Part shown: piece by piece, positions 30,734 to 39,331 of the stretch
How positions within the stretch are numbered: position 1 is the first letter of the stretch
How the letters are laid out: every line of letters begins with the position of its first letter
Source of the DNA: Williamsia muralis
Lineage (GTDB): Bacteria > Actinomycetota > Actinomycetes > Mycobacteriales > Mycobacteriaceae
Length of the DNA stretch: 64,000 nt
Reading direction: 5' to 3'
Assembly (NCBI RefSeq): GCF_002735905.1
Contig: NZ_PEBD01000010.1
Span: 992,001-1,056,000 of the forward strand
Translations under genes and position numbers: made by a program
The notes under the pieces: model-generated
The model's input: the letters and a program-made list of their open reading frames with translations, nothing else
What the model was told of the DNA's origin: nothing
Database searches by the model: none

Positions 30734-31992
30734 GCGTTGATCATCCTCGCCCACATCGCAGGGAAGTCGGGGAGTGTCTTGGCGGTGGAGCCGATGTCGT
30801 CCACCGAGACGCCCTCGGTGACCAGGCCGACAAGAGCGCCTGCGGTGGCCATCCGGTGATCGGCATACGCACGCCAGGTCCCGCCGTGCAGGGTCCTGGG
30901 CTCGATGACAAGACCGTCCGGGGTTTCGCTGCACCGCCCACCCAGTCGGTTGATCTCGGCGGTCAATGCCGCGAGGCGGTCGGTCTCGTGGCCCCGCAGA
31001 TGGGCGATGCCGGAGAGCGTCGAAGGTCCTTCCGCGAGCGCGCACAGCGCGGCGACGGTCGGGGTCAGTTCGCCGACTGCGCTCATGTCCCACGAGATGC
31101 CTTGCAGCGCAGTGGGTCCGGTGATCGTGAGAACGCCGTCCTCGTTCTGGCTGCGGCACCCCATCGCCTCGAGGATCTGGACGATCACCGCCCCTGGCTG
31201 GGTGGTCGTCACCGGCCACCGGGGAACCGAGATCGTGCCGCCGGTGGCTGCAGCGGCGGCAAGGAAGGCCGCGGCGTTCGACAGGTCGGGCTCGATCTGC
31301 CAATCGACGGCGCGGACCGTGGCAGGCGCCACCTGCCAACGGTTCGCGGTCGAGACGTCCACCGCGACACCGGCTGCGGCCAGCATGTCGATCGTCATCG
31401 TGATGTGGGGGGTCGACGGGACAGGGTCGCCGACGTGGACGATCGTGAGACCGTTGTCGAAGCCTGCCGCACTGAGCAGCAGGCCCGAGACGAACTGCGA
31501 TGACGCCGACGCGTCGATGGTCACTTCGCCCCCTCGGACCGAACCGGTTGCGGTGATGGTGAAGGGGAGCGAATCGCCCGCGACCTGGACACCGATGTCG
31601 CGTAGTGCCCCGAGGATGGTGTGCAGCGGCCGGCTGCGGGCCTGTTCGTCACCGTCGAACTCCACAACGCCGTCCGCCTGGGCAGCCAGCGGCGGAACAA
31701 ACCGCATGACCGTGCCGGCCAGCCCACAATCGACCTTTCCGCTGTGCATGGGCGCGGGGGTGATGGTGACGGTGGCGGGATCGTCGGTATCGATGTCGAC
31801 CCCGACGCCGAGCGCGGCCAGTGCATCGAGCATCAGGTCGCTGTCACGGCTGCGGAGTGTGCCGGTCAGTGTCGACGGACCGTCGGCCTGCGCCGCCAGC
31901 ACCAGTGCCCGGTTGGTGATCGACTTGCTGCCGGGGAGGCTGACAACGGCGTCGACGGGCGCGGGAGCGTGAGGGGCGTTCCATGCATTCAC
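30730..31992 (-). CDS. aroA: 3-phosphoshikimate 1-carboxyvinyltransferase (EPSP synthase)
   Basis: This shikimate-pathway enzyme joins shikimate-3-phosphate and phosphoenolpyruvate. The 420-residue protein shows [12 protein letters not shown] near the N-terminus, [33 protein letters not shown] and Y-A-D-H-R-M-A near the C-terminus, all typical of the family. The start is GTG 31992. It is coupled to rsgA downstream and divergent from the lipoprotein gene. Confidence 0.97.
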   Translation of the reverse strand: MNAWNAPHAPAPVDAVVSLPGSKSITNRALVLAAQADGPSTLTGTLRSRDSDLMLDALAALGVGVDIDTDDPATVTITPAPMHSGKVDCGLAGTVMRFVPPLAAQADGVVEFDGDEQARSRPLHTILGALRDIGVQVAGDSLPFTITATGSVRGGEVTIDASASSQFVSGLLLSAAGFDNGLTIVHVGDPVPSTPHITMTIDMLAAAGVAVDVSTANRWQVAPATVRAVDWQIEPDLSNAAAFLAAAAATGGTISVPRWPVTTTQPGAVIVQILEAMGCRSQNEDGVLTITGPTALQGISWDMSAVGELTPTVAALCALAEGPSTLSGIAHLRGHETDRLAALTAEINRLGGRCSETPDGLVIEPRTLHGGTWRAYADHRMATAGALVGLVTEGVSVDDIGSTAKTLPDFPAMWARMINA

Positions 31993-32125
31993 CCGGACAG
32001 TCTTTCATGCCTTCGCAGCAGGTCCGATGGTCCGAGGTGGCCTCGGGGCGGCGTCGGCCGATGGTGGTCTGCCGAATAGCTGACAAGACGCGAATTTGTG
32101 GCTGTTCGCCCGCTATGTTCTTTCC

Positions 32126-32875
32126 ATGAACCTTCGCCCAACTCGCCCCGCCGCGCTCGTCGCACTATGTGCCGCAGCCGTTTTGACCCTCTCGGCGTGC
32201 TCCGACGACTCGTCGGACAATGCGGATCCGTCCGCGAGCGCGCAAACGTCCTCGAGTTCGGAGCCCACGGCCGCCGAACTCGACGCCCGTGCCGAAGATC
32301 TGATGCTCCCCGAGTCGGAGTTCCCTGGCGGCGGCACGTATGTGGTGATGGACAAAGCCGCGATCGACGCCGACAACGAGTCCGATCCCGAGGTCACGCC
32401 GACGGGCTGCGCGAACATCGCCGATGAGACCGATGCCAGCAAGCAATTCGACCGTGCGAAGGTCAAGTACGACCTCGAAGACGGCAGCACCATCGAAACC
32501 CAGGTGATCCTCGGGCAGGACGGTTCCTTCGAGGAGCTGGAGAACGACATCGCGTCCTGTCCTGCGATGACCATGCGCGACGACCTCCCGGATGGTTCGC
32601 AGTTGGTCGCCGAGATGGAGAACTCGCTCGAAGATCCCCAGGGCACCACCGTCCCGGCGAAGACCGTCGTGAGCACCGGCACCGCAACCGTGGGTGCCGA
32701 CACCCTGCCGCTGACCATCCGGTCAACCGGGGCCTACGTCGACGGCGTCACCGTGAGCGTCGACGTGACGCTCATCGGAGAGGACGCCGGCACGTGGGGC
32801 ACCGCCGACGAGGCGGCAGTGGTGGACCTCCTCAACAAGCAGATCGCCATCGTTCAGGACGCAGCCAACGCCTGA
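32126..32875 (+). CDS. Putative secreted lipoprotein
   Basis: This 249-residue protein has a lipoprotein signal peptide ending in the lipobox L-S-A-C (cysteine at residue 25). A Ser/Asp-rich linker of about 25 residues is followed by a domain of about 180 residues with two further cysteines (T-G-C-A and A-S-C-P). The domain resembles LppX/DUF-type or PknH-sensor-like lipoproteins only in general layout, so no function is assigned. ATG 32126 lies six bases after TATGTT, the leaderless layout. Confidence 0.8.
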   Translation: MNLRPTRPAALVALCAAAVLTLSACSDDSSDNADPSASAQTSSSSEPTAAELDARAEDLMLPESEFPGGGTYVVMDKAAIDADNESDPEVTPTGCANIADETDASKQFDRAKVKYDLEDGSTIETQVILGQDGSFEELENDIASCPAMTMRDDLPDGSQLVAEMENSLEDPQGTTVPAKTVVSTGTATVGADTLPLTIRSTGAYVDGVTVSVDVTLIGEDAGTWGTADEAAVVDLLNKQIAIVQDAANA

Positions 32876-32993
32876 TACCGACCGGACCGGCGCCCTCTCG
32901 ACCTGTCGAGGGGGCGCTGGTGTTTGTGCGGGGCCCGTACCGGGACATGCGTCAGTGCCGAGGTCGGCGCTCGCGCGGGGGATAATGGGCCGC

Positions 32994-33734
32994 ATGTGTG
33001 GGCGATACGCCACGACGGCGAGTACATCAGATCTGGTTGCCGCCTTCGACGCTGCTCTGGCCGCCGAGGACGCGGCCAAACTCGACAATCCCTCCTACAA
33101 CGTGGCCCCGACGACGACGGTCCCGACCGTTCTCGAGCGGGCGGAGCGATCAGAGTCGGACCATCTGTCTGATGGCGAGCCCGCCGTGCAGCGACAACTG
33201 CGGGCACTGCGCTGGGGACTGGTGCCGAGTTGGGCCAAGGACCCGTCCATCGGCAGTCGGATGATCAACGCGCGATCGGAGACGCTGACCGAGAAGCCCT
33301 CGTTCAAACGGGCCGCGGCGAAACGCCGCTGCATCTTGCCGGCGGCCGGCTTCTTCGAGTGGACCAAGGGCGAGGACGGCAAGAAGCTGCCGTTCTTCAT
33401 GCACGACCCCGACACCCCGATCCTCGGTTTCGCGGGTCTCTACGAACTGTGGCCCGACCCGGGCAAGGCCAAGGATGATCCGGACCGCTGGTTGTGGACC
33501 ACCACGGTGATCACCCGTCCCGCGGCGGATGCGCTGGGCCACATCCACGACCGCACGCCGGTCATCGTGACCCCGGACATGCGCGACGACTGGCTGGATT
33601 GCTCGAGCGGCAAGGTCGATGTGGCCCGAGACCTGCTGGCGGCCCTGCCCGAGCCACATCTGGTGCCGTACCGGGTGTCCACCGACGTGAACAACGTCCG
33701 CAACAATCGCGCGGATCTGATCAAGCCGCTCTGA
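32994..33734 (+). CDS. SRAP/HMCES-family abasic-site processing protein
   Basis: This family forms a covalent DNA-protein cross-link to abasic sites in single-stranded DNA. The 246-residue protein begins M-C-G-R-Y, so cysteine 2 becomes the N-terminal nucleophile after methionine removal; this fixes ATG 32994 as the start over upstream alternatives. Other conserved elements are the Y-N-V-A-P segment, N-A-R-S-E-T, the F-x-E-W loop and L-G-H-I-H-D-R-T-P with the catalytic histidine. GATAAT ends seven bases before the ATG, so the message may be leaderless. It matches Rv3226c in position. Confidence 0.93.
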   Translation: MCGRYATTASTSDLVAAFDAALAAEDAAKLDNPSYNVAPTTTVPTVLERAERSESDHLSDGEPAVQRQLRALRWGLVPSWAKDPSIGSRMINARSETLTEKPSFKRAAAKRRCILPAAGFFEWTKGEDGKKLPFFMHDPDTPILGFAGLYELWPDPGKAKDDPDRWLWTTTVITRPAADALGHIHDRTPVIVTPDMRDDWLDCSSGKVDVARDLLAALPEPHLVPYRVSTDVNNVRNNRADLIKPL

Positions 33735-33781
33735 GGGTCCGCGCAGCACGGTTCCTCGGCGCTTGGGCAGCCCCGGTGCCT

Positions 33782-34264
33782 TCAGGCAGTGATGTCTGCG
33801 ACGACGGCGCCGGTGACGGCGATCAGGTCGGTGGGGGACAGCTCGATCTCGAGGCCGCGTTTGCCCGCACTGCAGAACATCACGGGCCACAGCTCGGCCG
33901 TCTCGTCGACGACGGTGGGCAGCGGCTTTCGTTGACCGATCGGTGACACCCCGCCCAGGACGTAGCCGGTGACCCTCATGACGTCCTTCGGCTCGGCCAT
34001 CGCAGCTTTGCCGCCCAGCCCCAAGGCGGCAGCGGCGGCCTTGAGCGAGAGCCGCGTGGGAACGGGGATGACCGCCACGGCCAGCGTGCCGGCAACATCG
34101 AACACCAGCGTCTTGAATATCTGGTCGGGTTCGGCGCCCACCGCGTCGGTCATGAATGTGACGGCCTCAGGACCCCAGGCCCCATCCGAACTCGCCGAAT
34201 ACTTGTGAACGCGGTGGTCGATGCCTGCTGTCTGCAGGGCCAGCAATGCCGAAGTCGCTGCCAT
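33782..34264 (-). CDS. YbaK/EbsC-family aminoacyl-tRNA deacylase
   Basis: This 160-residue protein of the YbaK/ProX fold hydrolyses mischarged Cys-tRNA(Pro) or related tRNAs. The family patterns are K-T-L-V-F-D, L-A-V-A-V-I-P-V, S-L-K-A-A-A-A-A-L-G, G-Y-V-L-G-G-V-S-P-I-G and the final D-L-I-A-V-T-G-A. ATG 34264 was chosen because upstream in-frame sequence is not conserved. It diverges from sigH, and the interval carries the SigH-type promoter. Confidence 0.9.
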   Translation of the reverse strand: MAATSALLALQTAGIDHRVHKYSASSDGAWGPEAVTFMTDAVGAEPDQIFKTLVFDVAGTLAVAVIPVPTRLSLKAAAAALGLGGKAAMAEPKDVMRVTGYVLGGVSPIGQRKPLPTVVDETAELWPVMFCSAGKRGLEIELSPTDLIAVTGAVVADITA

Positions 34265-34379
34265 GGGGATCCATTGTCCTGCCCGAGGTGGGTGTCCGGT
34301 CCGTCCACCCCGTTGTCGTGACGAGAGTGCCCTGTAAGCCTCTGATAAAGCCCAGGGTGGGCGAAACCTGACGTCTTCC

Positions 34380-34406
34380 GGAACAAGGTGCGCGGTGATG
34401 GTGTTC
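34380..34406 (+). promoter_or_regulatory. SigH-type autoregulatory promoter
   Basis: GGAACA at 34380-34385 and GTTC at 34403-34406, with 19 bases between GGAA and GTT, match the consensus for the redox/heat-stress sigma factor SigH/SigR. The start of sigH lies 23 bases downstream, leaving room for a short leader with the ribosome site. Confidence 0.8.
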
Positions 34407-34428
34407 TTTACTGCGAAGGAGGTGTGGT

Positions 34429-35163
34429 GTGCACAGCAACTCAGCAGATACCGGGTCGGTAGGCTTGCTCGACAGACCTGATTTTCCCGCAGGTCTCGAA
34501 GGGATTGTCGTGACCGAAGCCGAAACACCGGAAGAGCACCCAGAGACCCCGGAAGAGCAGTACGCGCGATTCGAGCGCGACGCTCTGCCGTTGCTCGACC
34601 AGATGTACGGGGCCGCGCTGCGGATGACCCGTAATCCGGCCGATGCCGAAGATCTGGTGCAGGAAACGTATGTGAAGGCGTTCACCGCGTTCAAGTCGTT
34701 TCGCGCCGGGACCAACCTGAAGGCGTGGCTGTACCGGATTCTCACCAACACGTACATCAACGGCTATCGCAAGAAGCAGCGACAGCCCGCGCAGTACCCG
34801 ACCGACGAGATCACCGACTGGCAGCTGGCGGCCACCGCCGAGCACACGTCGGCAGGTCTGCGGTCGGCTGAGATCGAGGCGCTGGACGCCCTCCCGGACG
34901 ACGACATCAAGGCAGCTCTGCAGGAGCTGCCCGAGGACTTCCGCATGGCCGTGTACTACGCGGACGTCGAAGGTCTGCCCTACAAGGAGATCGCCGAGAT
35001 CATGGACACCCCGATCGGGACCGTGATGTCGCGATTGCACCGTGGCCGGAAGCAATTGCGCGACCTGCTCGGCGACGTCGCTCGCGAGCGTGGATTCAAC
35101 AGAGGAACTGGCGGCCGATCGGCCGGTGGCCGCAAGGGTCACGAACAGGAGGTTGCCGGATGA
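34429..35163 (+). CDS. sigH: ECF RNA polymerase sigma factor SigH
   Basis: This sigma factor directs the response to heat, oxidative and thiol stress. The 244-residue protein has region 2 ([24 protein letters not shown]), the [10 protein letters not shown] segment, and region 4 ([25 protein letters not shown]), nearly identical to M. tuberculosis SigH. GTG 34429 follows GAAGGAGG by six bases and lies behind a SigH-type promoter. Its stop overlaps the anti-sigma gene (ATGA). An internal GTG at 34510 is a possible shorter start. Confidence 0.97.
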   Translation: MHSNSADTGSVGLLDRPDFPAGLEGIVVTEAETPEEHPETPEEQYARFERDALPLLDQMYGAALRMTRNPADAEDLVQETYVKAFTAFKSFRAGTNLKAWLYRILTNTYINGYRKKQRQPAQYPTDEITDWQLAATAEHTSAGLRSAEIEALDALPDDDIKAALQELPEDFRMAVYYADVEGLPYKEIAEIMDTPIGTVMSRLHRGRKQLRDLLGDVARERGFNRGTGGRSAGGRKGHEQEVAG

Positions 35164-35483
35164 GTACCGGGAATGCAGGCGATGGAGTGGGACACGACGC
35201 ACGTGCCGACGAGGCCATCGACGAAAACGACCGGCTCGACTGTTCGGCGGTCATCGCCGATGTCTGGCTGCTGCTCGACAACGAGTGCGACCAGAACGCG
35301 CGGGCGCGGCTGCAGACGCACATCGATTCGTGCGCGCCATGCCTCGAGCACTACGGGATCGAGAAGCAGCTCAAGAGTCTGGTGAGCCGCAAATGCGGCG
35401 GGGATCAGGCACCTGAAGGCCTGCGCGAACGCCTGACCCTGGAGATCCGCAAGACGGTCATCGTCCGCGAGACCCGCGGGTAG
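35160..35483 (+). CDS. rshA: Zinc-binding redox-sensitive anti-sigma factor RshA
   Basis: This 107-residue partner of SigH releases the sigma factor when its thiols are oxidised. It has the ZAS motif H54-x3-C58-x2-C61 and further cysteines at 28 and 43. ATG 35160 overlaps the sigH stop, ensuring stoichiometric synthesis. The long hairpin at 35509-35580 ends the operon. Confidence 0.93.
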   Translation: MSTGNAGDGVGHDARADEAIDENDRLDCSAVIADVWLLLDNECDQNARARLQTHIDSCAPCLEHYGIEKQLKSLVSRKCGGDQAPEGLRERLTLEIRKTVIVRETRG

Positions 35484-35508
35484 TTTCTCCACACACGGCC
35501 CCCAAGCA

Positions 35509-35580
35509 AACGATCCACTTATCTGAAGACAGTCCGCCGTGCAAGCGGATCGTCCTCGGATAAGTGGATCGGTTGTTTTT
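35509..35580 (+). terminator. Long Rho-independent terminator of sigH-rshA
   Basis: Arms of 13 bp (CGATCCACTTATC and its complement) extend inward into a partly paired stem of about 30 bp in total. The hairpin ends in GGTTGTTTTT, a clear T-run. Confidence 0.9.
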
Positions 35581-35609
35581 CGGGCACTCTTCGATGAAGC
35601 GCCCAACGC

Positions 35610-35684
35610 TCAGGCGTTGGGGCGCTTACCGTGGTTGGCCGCGTTCTTCTTGCGGGCCCGCTTCTTACGTCCACGTTTTCCCAT
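35610..35684 (-). CDS. 50S ribosomal protein bL37 (24 residues)
   Basis: This very small basic protein begins M-G-K-R-G-R-K-K-R-A-R and ends N-H-G-K-R-P-N-A. It matches, from memory, the actinobacterial large-subunit protein bL37 seen in mycobacterial ribosome structures. ATG 35684 follows AAAGGAG by six bases. A GC-rich hairpin (35599-35625) spans its stop codon and probably ends the message. The region between sigH-rshA and the biotinyl protein is also where I expect it in mycobacteria. Confidence 0.92.
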   Translation of the reverse strand: MGKRGRKKRARKKNAANHGKRPNA

Positions 35685-35799
35685 GACAGTCTCCTTTCGA
35701 CAGCGCTCCATTGTGACACGAAGGGGGTCGCCGCCGAGAATCGCGGACGGTCTTCGTGCGATAGGTTGATACCGCAGAACATCAACGTGGGAGGACGGC

Positions 35800-36018
35800 A
35801 TGGCAGAAGAGGTCGTGGCAGAGATTGTGGCGAGCGTTCTCGAAGTGGTCGTCACCCCTGGTCAGGCGGTGGAAGCCGGTGACACCATCGTCCTCTTGGA
35901 GTCGATGAAGATGGAGATCCCGGTACTCGCCGAAGAGGCGGGCACGGTCACCGAGGTCAAGGTCAATGTCGGCGACGTGATCCAGGCCGGGCACCTCATC
36001 GCGGTCATCGACAACTGA
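35800..36018 (+). CDS. Biotinylated carrier protein (TB7.3-like)
   Basis: This 72-residue single-domain biotinyl/lipoyl attachment protein has biotin lysine K37 in E-S-M-K-M-E. It corresponds to TB7.3 (Rv3221c). It may act as a biotin carboxyl carrier for an acyl-CoA carboxylase encoded elsewhere; the partner is unknown. ATG 35800 has GGGAGG six bases upstream. Confidence 0.95.
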   Translation: MAEEVVAEIVASVLEVVVTPGQAVEAGDTIVLLESMKMEIPVLAEEAGTVTEVKVNVGDVIQAGHLIAVIDN

Positions 36019-36097
36019 CCGCCGATCTTGCGGTCGTGATGTCGGCCAACACTGACGTGCGCCCCGCTCACACTCCGAACAAGCGGGGTCTGTCCTG

Positions 36098-37603
36098 ATG
36101 TCGACGCTGTCCGAGCTGCTCGCCGAACACACCGAGCTCTCCGGCGCCGCAGGTGGCCATCTCCAGCGTGTGGTCGCCGAGTGGCAGTTGCTGGCCGATC
36201 TGTCGTTCGCCGACCTGCAGATGTGGGTCCACTCGCAGCGGGCCCACGACAACTCAGACGACGGTACGTCCGGCGACACCACCCACATGGTCTGTGTTGC
36301 CCAATGCCGTCCCAACACGGCACCCACCGTCTTTCCGTCCGACGTGGTCGGTACATCGATCACCGTCGACGAGAATCCTCAGGTGTTCGGTGCACTGGGC
36401 ACTGGCCGCATCTTGCGTGAGGAGGATCCGACGTGGGTGGGATCGGTGGCGATCCGGCGTGAAGCGGTGCCCGTCAGGTTCGAGGGATCGGTTGTCGGAG
36501 TGCTCGCCCGAGCCATCAATCTGACGCAGCCGAGGCTGCCGTCACCGCTGGAGCTCTCCTACCAGGACTGCGCAAATGACTTGTGCCAGATGGTGTCTGA
36601 AGGCACGTTCCCGCAAAATGAGGGCAACCCGAGGGGGTTGTCCACGCCGCGCGCCGGCGACGGTTTCATTCGCGTCGACGAACACTGCGCCGTGCAGTAC
36701 GCCAGTCCCAACGCACTGTCGGCGTATCACCGGATGGGGTGGACGTCCGAGCTCGGCGGCAACAATCTCGCCGATGTGACCGTGTCATTGCTGACCGATC
36801 CGTTCGAATCAGAGGAAGCCGCTGCGATGTTGCGCGCCGCCGCCGAAGGGCACGCCGGCATGCGGATCGAGGCGGACGCGCACCGTGCCACGGTGCTGAT
36901 CCGCGCTGTCCCACTCCGACCCCGCGGCGAACTGGTCGGCGCCGTGATCCTCGTGCGCGACGTCACCGAGGTCAAGCGCCGGGACCTGGCCTTGATCAGT
37001 AAAGATGCGACCATCCGCGAGATCCACCACCGGGTGAAGAACAACCTCCAAAGCGTGTCGGCGCTGCTGCGTCTGCAGGCCCGCCGTACCCCCAACGAAG
37101 AGGCCCGGCAAGCGCTCGGCGAGGCGGTGCGCCGGGTCGCCTCGATCGCGCTGGTCCACGAACTGCTGTCCGGCAGCGTGGATGAGGAGGTCGATCTCGA
37201 CGTCGCCATCGACCAGCTCGTCCCGGTGATGGCGGATGTGGCGTCCGGTGGCAGTGACGTCGTCGTCCGCCGGGTCGGAAAGATCGGAGTGGTCAAGAGT
37301 GATCTCGCGATGCCGATGGTGATGGTGCTCACCGAGCTGATCCAGAATGCGGTCGAGCACGGATTCGCGCCCGAACAATCGGGCCTGGTCTTGATCGAGA
37401 CCTCCCGCACCACCCGTGAACTCGTGATCACGGTGCACGACAACGGGATCGGGTTGCCGCCGGACTTCGATCCGCAGAAGTCCGACCGGCTGGGGTTGCA
37501 GATCGTGCATACGCTGGTGCAGATCGAGCTGTCCGGCACGTTGGAGCTCCGTAGCGGCACCGATGGTGGTACCGATGCCGTGCTCACCGTTCCGTTGCGC
37601 TGA
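36098..37603 (+). CDS. pdtaS: Sensor histidine kinase PdtaS
   Basis: This 501-residue soluble kinase acts with an ANTAR-domain RNA-binding regulator (PdtaR), not encoded here. The N-terminal half is GAF-like (about 1-150), followed by a PAS-like domain (about 185-300). A HisKA_2 phospho-acceptor helix I-H-H-R-V-K-N-N-L-Q (histidines 310-311) and a GHKL ATPase domain (N-box E-L-I-Q-N-A-V-E-H, G-box D-N-G-I-G-L) complete it. No membrane helix is seen, consistent with a cytosolic sensor. In mycobacteria the system has been linked to copper and nitric-oxide signals. Confidence 0.96.
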   Translation: MSTLSELLAEHTELSGAAGGHLQRVVAEWQLLADLSFADLQMWVHSQRAHDNSDDGTSGDTTHMVCVAQCRPNTAPTVFPSDVVGTSITVDENPQVFGALGTGRILREEDPTWVGSVAIRREAVPVRFEGSVVGVLARAINLTQPRLPSPLELSYQDCANDLCQMVSEGTFPQNEGNPRGLSTPRAGDGFIRVDEHCAVQYASPNALSAYHRMGWTSELGGNNLADVTVSLLTDPFESEEAAAMLRAAAEGHAGMRIEADAHRATVLIRAVPLRPRGELVGAVILVRDVTEVKRRDLALISKDATIREIHHRVKNNLQSVSALLRLQARRTPNEEARQALGEAVRRVASIALVHELLSGSVDEEVDLDVAIDQLVPVMADVASGGSDVVVRRVGKIGVVKSDLAMPMVMVLTELIQNAVEHGFAPEQSGLVLIETSRTTRELVITVHDNGIGLPPDFDPQKSDRLGLQIVHTLVQIELSGTLELRSGTDGGTDAVLTVPLR

Positions 37604-37643
37604 AAAGCGCTGACGCTCTTTGCTTTTAGCCTGAAACAACACA

Positions 37644-37671
37644 AACCCGGTGGCTGGTGTGCCACCGGGTT
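37644..37671. terminator. Bidirectional terminator between pdtaS and whiB1
   Basis: A perfect 10-bp stem AACCCGGTGG/CCACCGGGTT (37644-37653 with 37662-37671) with an 8-base loop, followed by TGGGTTGT. It lies between two convergent genes. Confidence 0.85.
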
Positions 37672-37720
37672 GGGTTGTCTGTTGTCGGGTGATCAGTGGG
37701 CTGTGATCACCCAGGTGGGG

Positions 37721-37975
37721 CTATACGGAACTGCGTGTGCGACTGCGTGCGTTGCGCCGCTTGAGCGCACGTCGCTCGTCTTCGCTCATTCCGCCCCAAA
37801 CGCCTGCGTCCTGTCCGGACTCCAATGCCCAAGTGAGGCAATCAGCTGTAACCGGGCAGCGGTTGCAGACGAGCTTCGCATCAGCAATCTGCGCGATGGC
37901 CGGGCCACTGTTTCCCACCGGGAAGAACAGCTCCGGGTCCTCGTCGCGACAAATTGCGTTGTGACGCCAGTCCAT
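37721..37975 (-). CDS. whiB1: WhiB1-type [4Fe-4S] transcription regulator
   Basis: This 84-residue protein has the four cluster cysteines C9, C37, C40 and C46 and the G-V-W-G-G turn at 58-62, followed by a basic tail (R-R-A-L-K-R-R-N-A-R) that binds DNA. Overall sequence and position match mycobacterial WhiB1, an essential nitric-oxide-responsive protein that binds the primary sigma factor. ATG 37975 follows GAAGGAG. A CRP-type site lies about 85 bases upstream. Confidence 0.96.
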   Translation of the reverse strand: MDWRHNAICRDEDPELFFPVGNSGPAIAQIADAKLVCNRCPVTADCLTWALESGQDAGVWGGMSEDERRALKRRNARSRTRSSV

Positions 37976-38266
37976 CCCTCTGCTCCTTCAGGCGCTTCTT
38001 CGCGCCGCTCGTAACCGTCAGTTCATGCGTGCGTAGTTATTGTTTCCGCACTGTTGCTTGTGAATACTTTCACGAATCCAGATGAAGTCAATGGTGTTGC
38101 GTTAACACGTGTGCAATATCACTGTGTAGGGGGTGCCTTCATTGGTCCACCTCCCGTTGTACTACTGTGCAGACGGTTTTGCCTGTGATTTATCAAGCAA
38201 ACATGGTGTGACCTCGGACTCTTTACAGACGTCCAACGATCAGCTAACACGCGGACGAGAGGCACA
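37976..38266. promoter_or_regulatory. Upstream region of whiB1, also 3' side of the lipid-kinase-like gene
   Basis: About 290 AT-rich bases without a gene. The whiB1 promoter must lie here, reading leftwards. The one clear element is the CRP-type palindrome at 38059-38074. The stretch 38090-38260 shows no further clear signals. Confidence 0.5.
38059..38074. promoter_or_regulatory. CRP/Cmr-type binding site upstream of whiB1
   Basis: TGTGAATACTTTCACG matches the TGTGA-N6-TCACA cAMP-receptor-protein consensus at 9 of 10 defined positions. In M. tuberculosis whiB1 expression is controlled by the CRP homologue Rv3676 through sites upstream of the gene. Confidence 0.72.
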
Positions 38267-39244
38267 TCACTCGCGCGGAGCGACCACTTCCAACGCGCCG
38301 GGCCTGCAACCGAACGTCAGGGCGGTACGCGTCCCGAGGTATTCGCCGTCCATCTGCATGTCTATCGGTGCAGTACTGCTGACCACCACGGACGGGACGT
38401 CGTCGGCTCTGAGCAGGTGGCGTGCGCTCGGCTGCGCCGTGCGCGAGAGCAGTTGGCGGGCGAGCGGCAGGTTGCGCAGCGGACTCATCGATCTCGACGC
38501 GAACACGCCCAATTGGCCATCGAAGCTGGTGTCCGGATTGGTCTCGATGGGCCGCGCGCCCAGATAGGTCCAGGGCCGGGAGTTGGAGACGAACAGATAG
38601 TGGACGCCGTCTACAGGTTCGGCATCGGGAAGGGTGACGGTCAGGGTCGGCTGCCCGCCCGCGGCCCCGATGAAGGTGCGTACTGCGGTCCACAGATATC
38701 TCGTGGCGGAGGCCCGGTGACCGGCCACACGCTGTTCGTCGATCGACTTCACCACCTGGGCGTCGACACCCAGGCCCGCGTTGAACAGGAACCAGCGGTC
38801 GTCGGTGTGGCCGAGACTGACTCGGCGCCGCGCTCCGCCGGCGAGCAGGTCCACGAGCTGGCCGGTGGCCTTGAGAGGATCGGGATCGATACCCAACGCC
38901 CTGGCGAAAACGTTTGCGCTGCCTCCCGGCACCACCGCCACGGCAGGAGAGGGCAACCCGCTCGACTGAGCGGATCCGGGCGGATCGATGACCCCGTTGA
39001 CCACCTCGTTCACGCTGCCGTCGCCGCCGTGGACCACAACGACGTCGTAACCCTCGAGCCGAGCCTTCGACGCCAGTTCGCCGGCATGGCCACGGTGGGT
39101 GGTGTGTTCGACGGTTATGTCCACAAATGGGGTCCGGTGGTCCCCGGGCCGGCGCAGTGACGCAGTCAGGGTGCCCACCAGCGCATCCCGCCCCGCCTCG
39201 GTGGTCGAGGTGGCGAAGGGGTTGACGATCAGCATCGCGCGCAC
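38267..39244 (-). CDS. Diacylglycerol/sphingosine-kinase-family lipid kinase-like protein
   Basis: This 325-residue protein has a DAGK catalytic fold: M-L-I-V-N-P-F-A at the N-terminus, the nucleotide-binding V-V-V-H-G-G-D-G-S-V-N-E-V-V-N-G motif (about residues 65-80), and V-V-P-G-G-S-A-N-V-F-A-R. These proteins phosphorylate lipids such as diacylglycerol. It corresponds to Rv3218 by position. GTG 39244 (M-R-A-M-L-I-V-N) is preferred; ATG 39235 is an alternative that trims three residues. Confidence 0.9.
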   Translation of the reverse strand: MRAMLIVNPFATSTTEAGRDALVGTLTASLRRPGDHRTPFVDITVEHTTHRGHAGELASKARLEGYDVVVVHGGDGSVNEVVNGVIDPPGSAQSSGLPSPAVAVVPGGSANVFARALGIDPDPLKATGQLVDLLAGGARRRVSLGHTDDRWFLFNAGLGVDAQVVKSIDEQRVAGHRASATRYLWTAVRTFIGAAGGQPTLTVTLPDAEPVDGVHYLFVSNSRPWTYLGARPIETNPDTSFDGQLGVFASRSMSPLRNLPLARQLLSRTAQPSARHLLRADDVPSVVVSSTAPIDMQMDGEYLGTRTALTFGCRPGALEVVAPRE

Positions 39245-39331
39245 GAGAAGTGAGCCTAGCGGGATGTGGGGATCCACCGCCGACGCGATCCTCCACCGTC
39301 CGTCCGGCCGGGGGGCCACTAGGCTGGTCCG

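Noticed and set aside
30734-31339. Extension of rsgA upstream to a 532-codon protein
   Set aside because: The added part overlaps aroA out of frame and has Arg/His-rich shadow composition; the TTG overlapping the aroA stop is the natural start.
38108-38125. Possible second CRP site upstream of whiB1 (GTG...CAC)
   Set aside because: The half-sites are six bases apart instead of the eight required between GTG and CAC cores.
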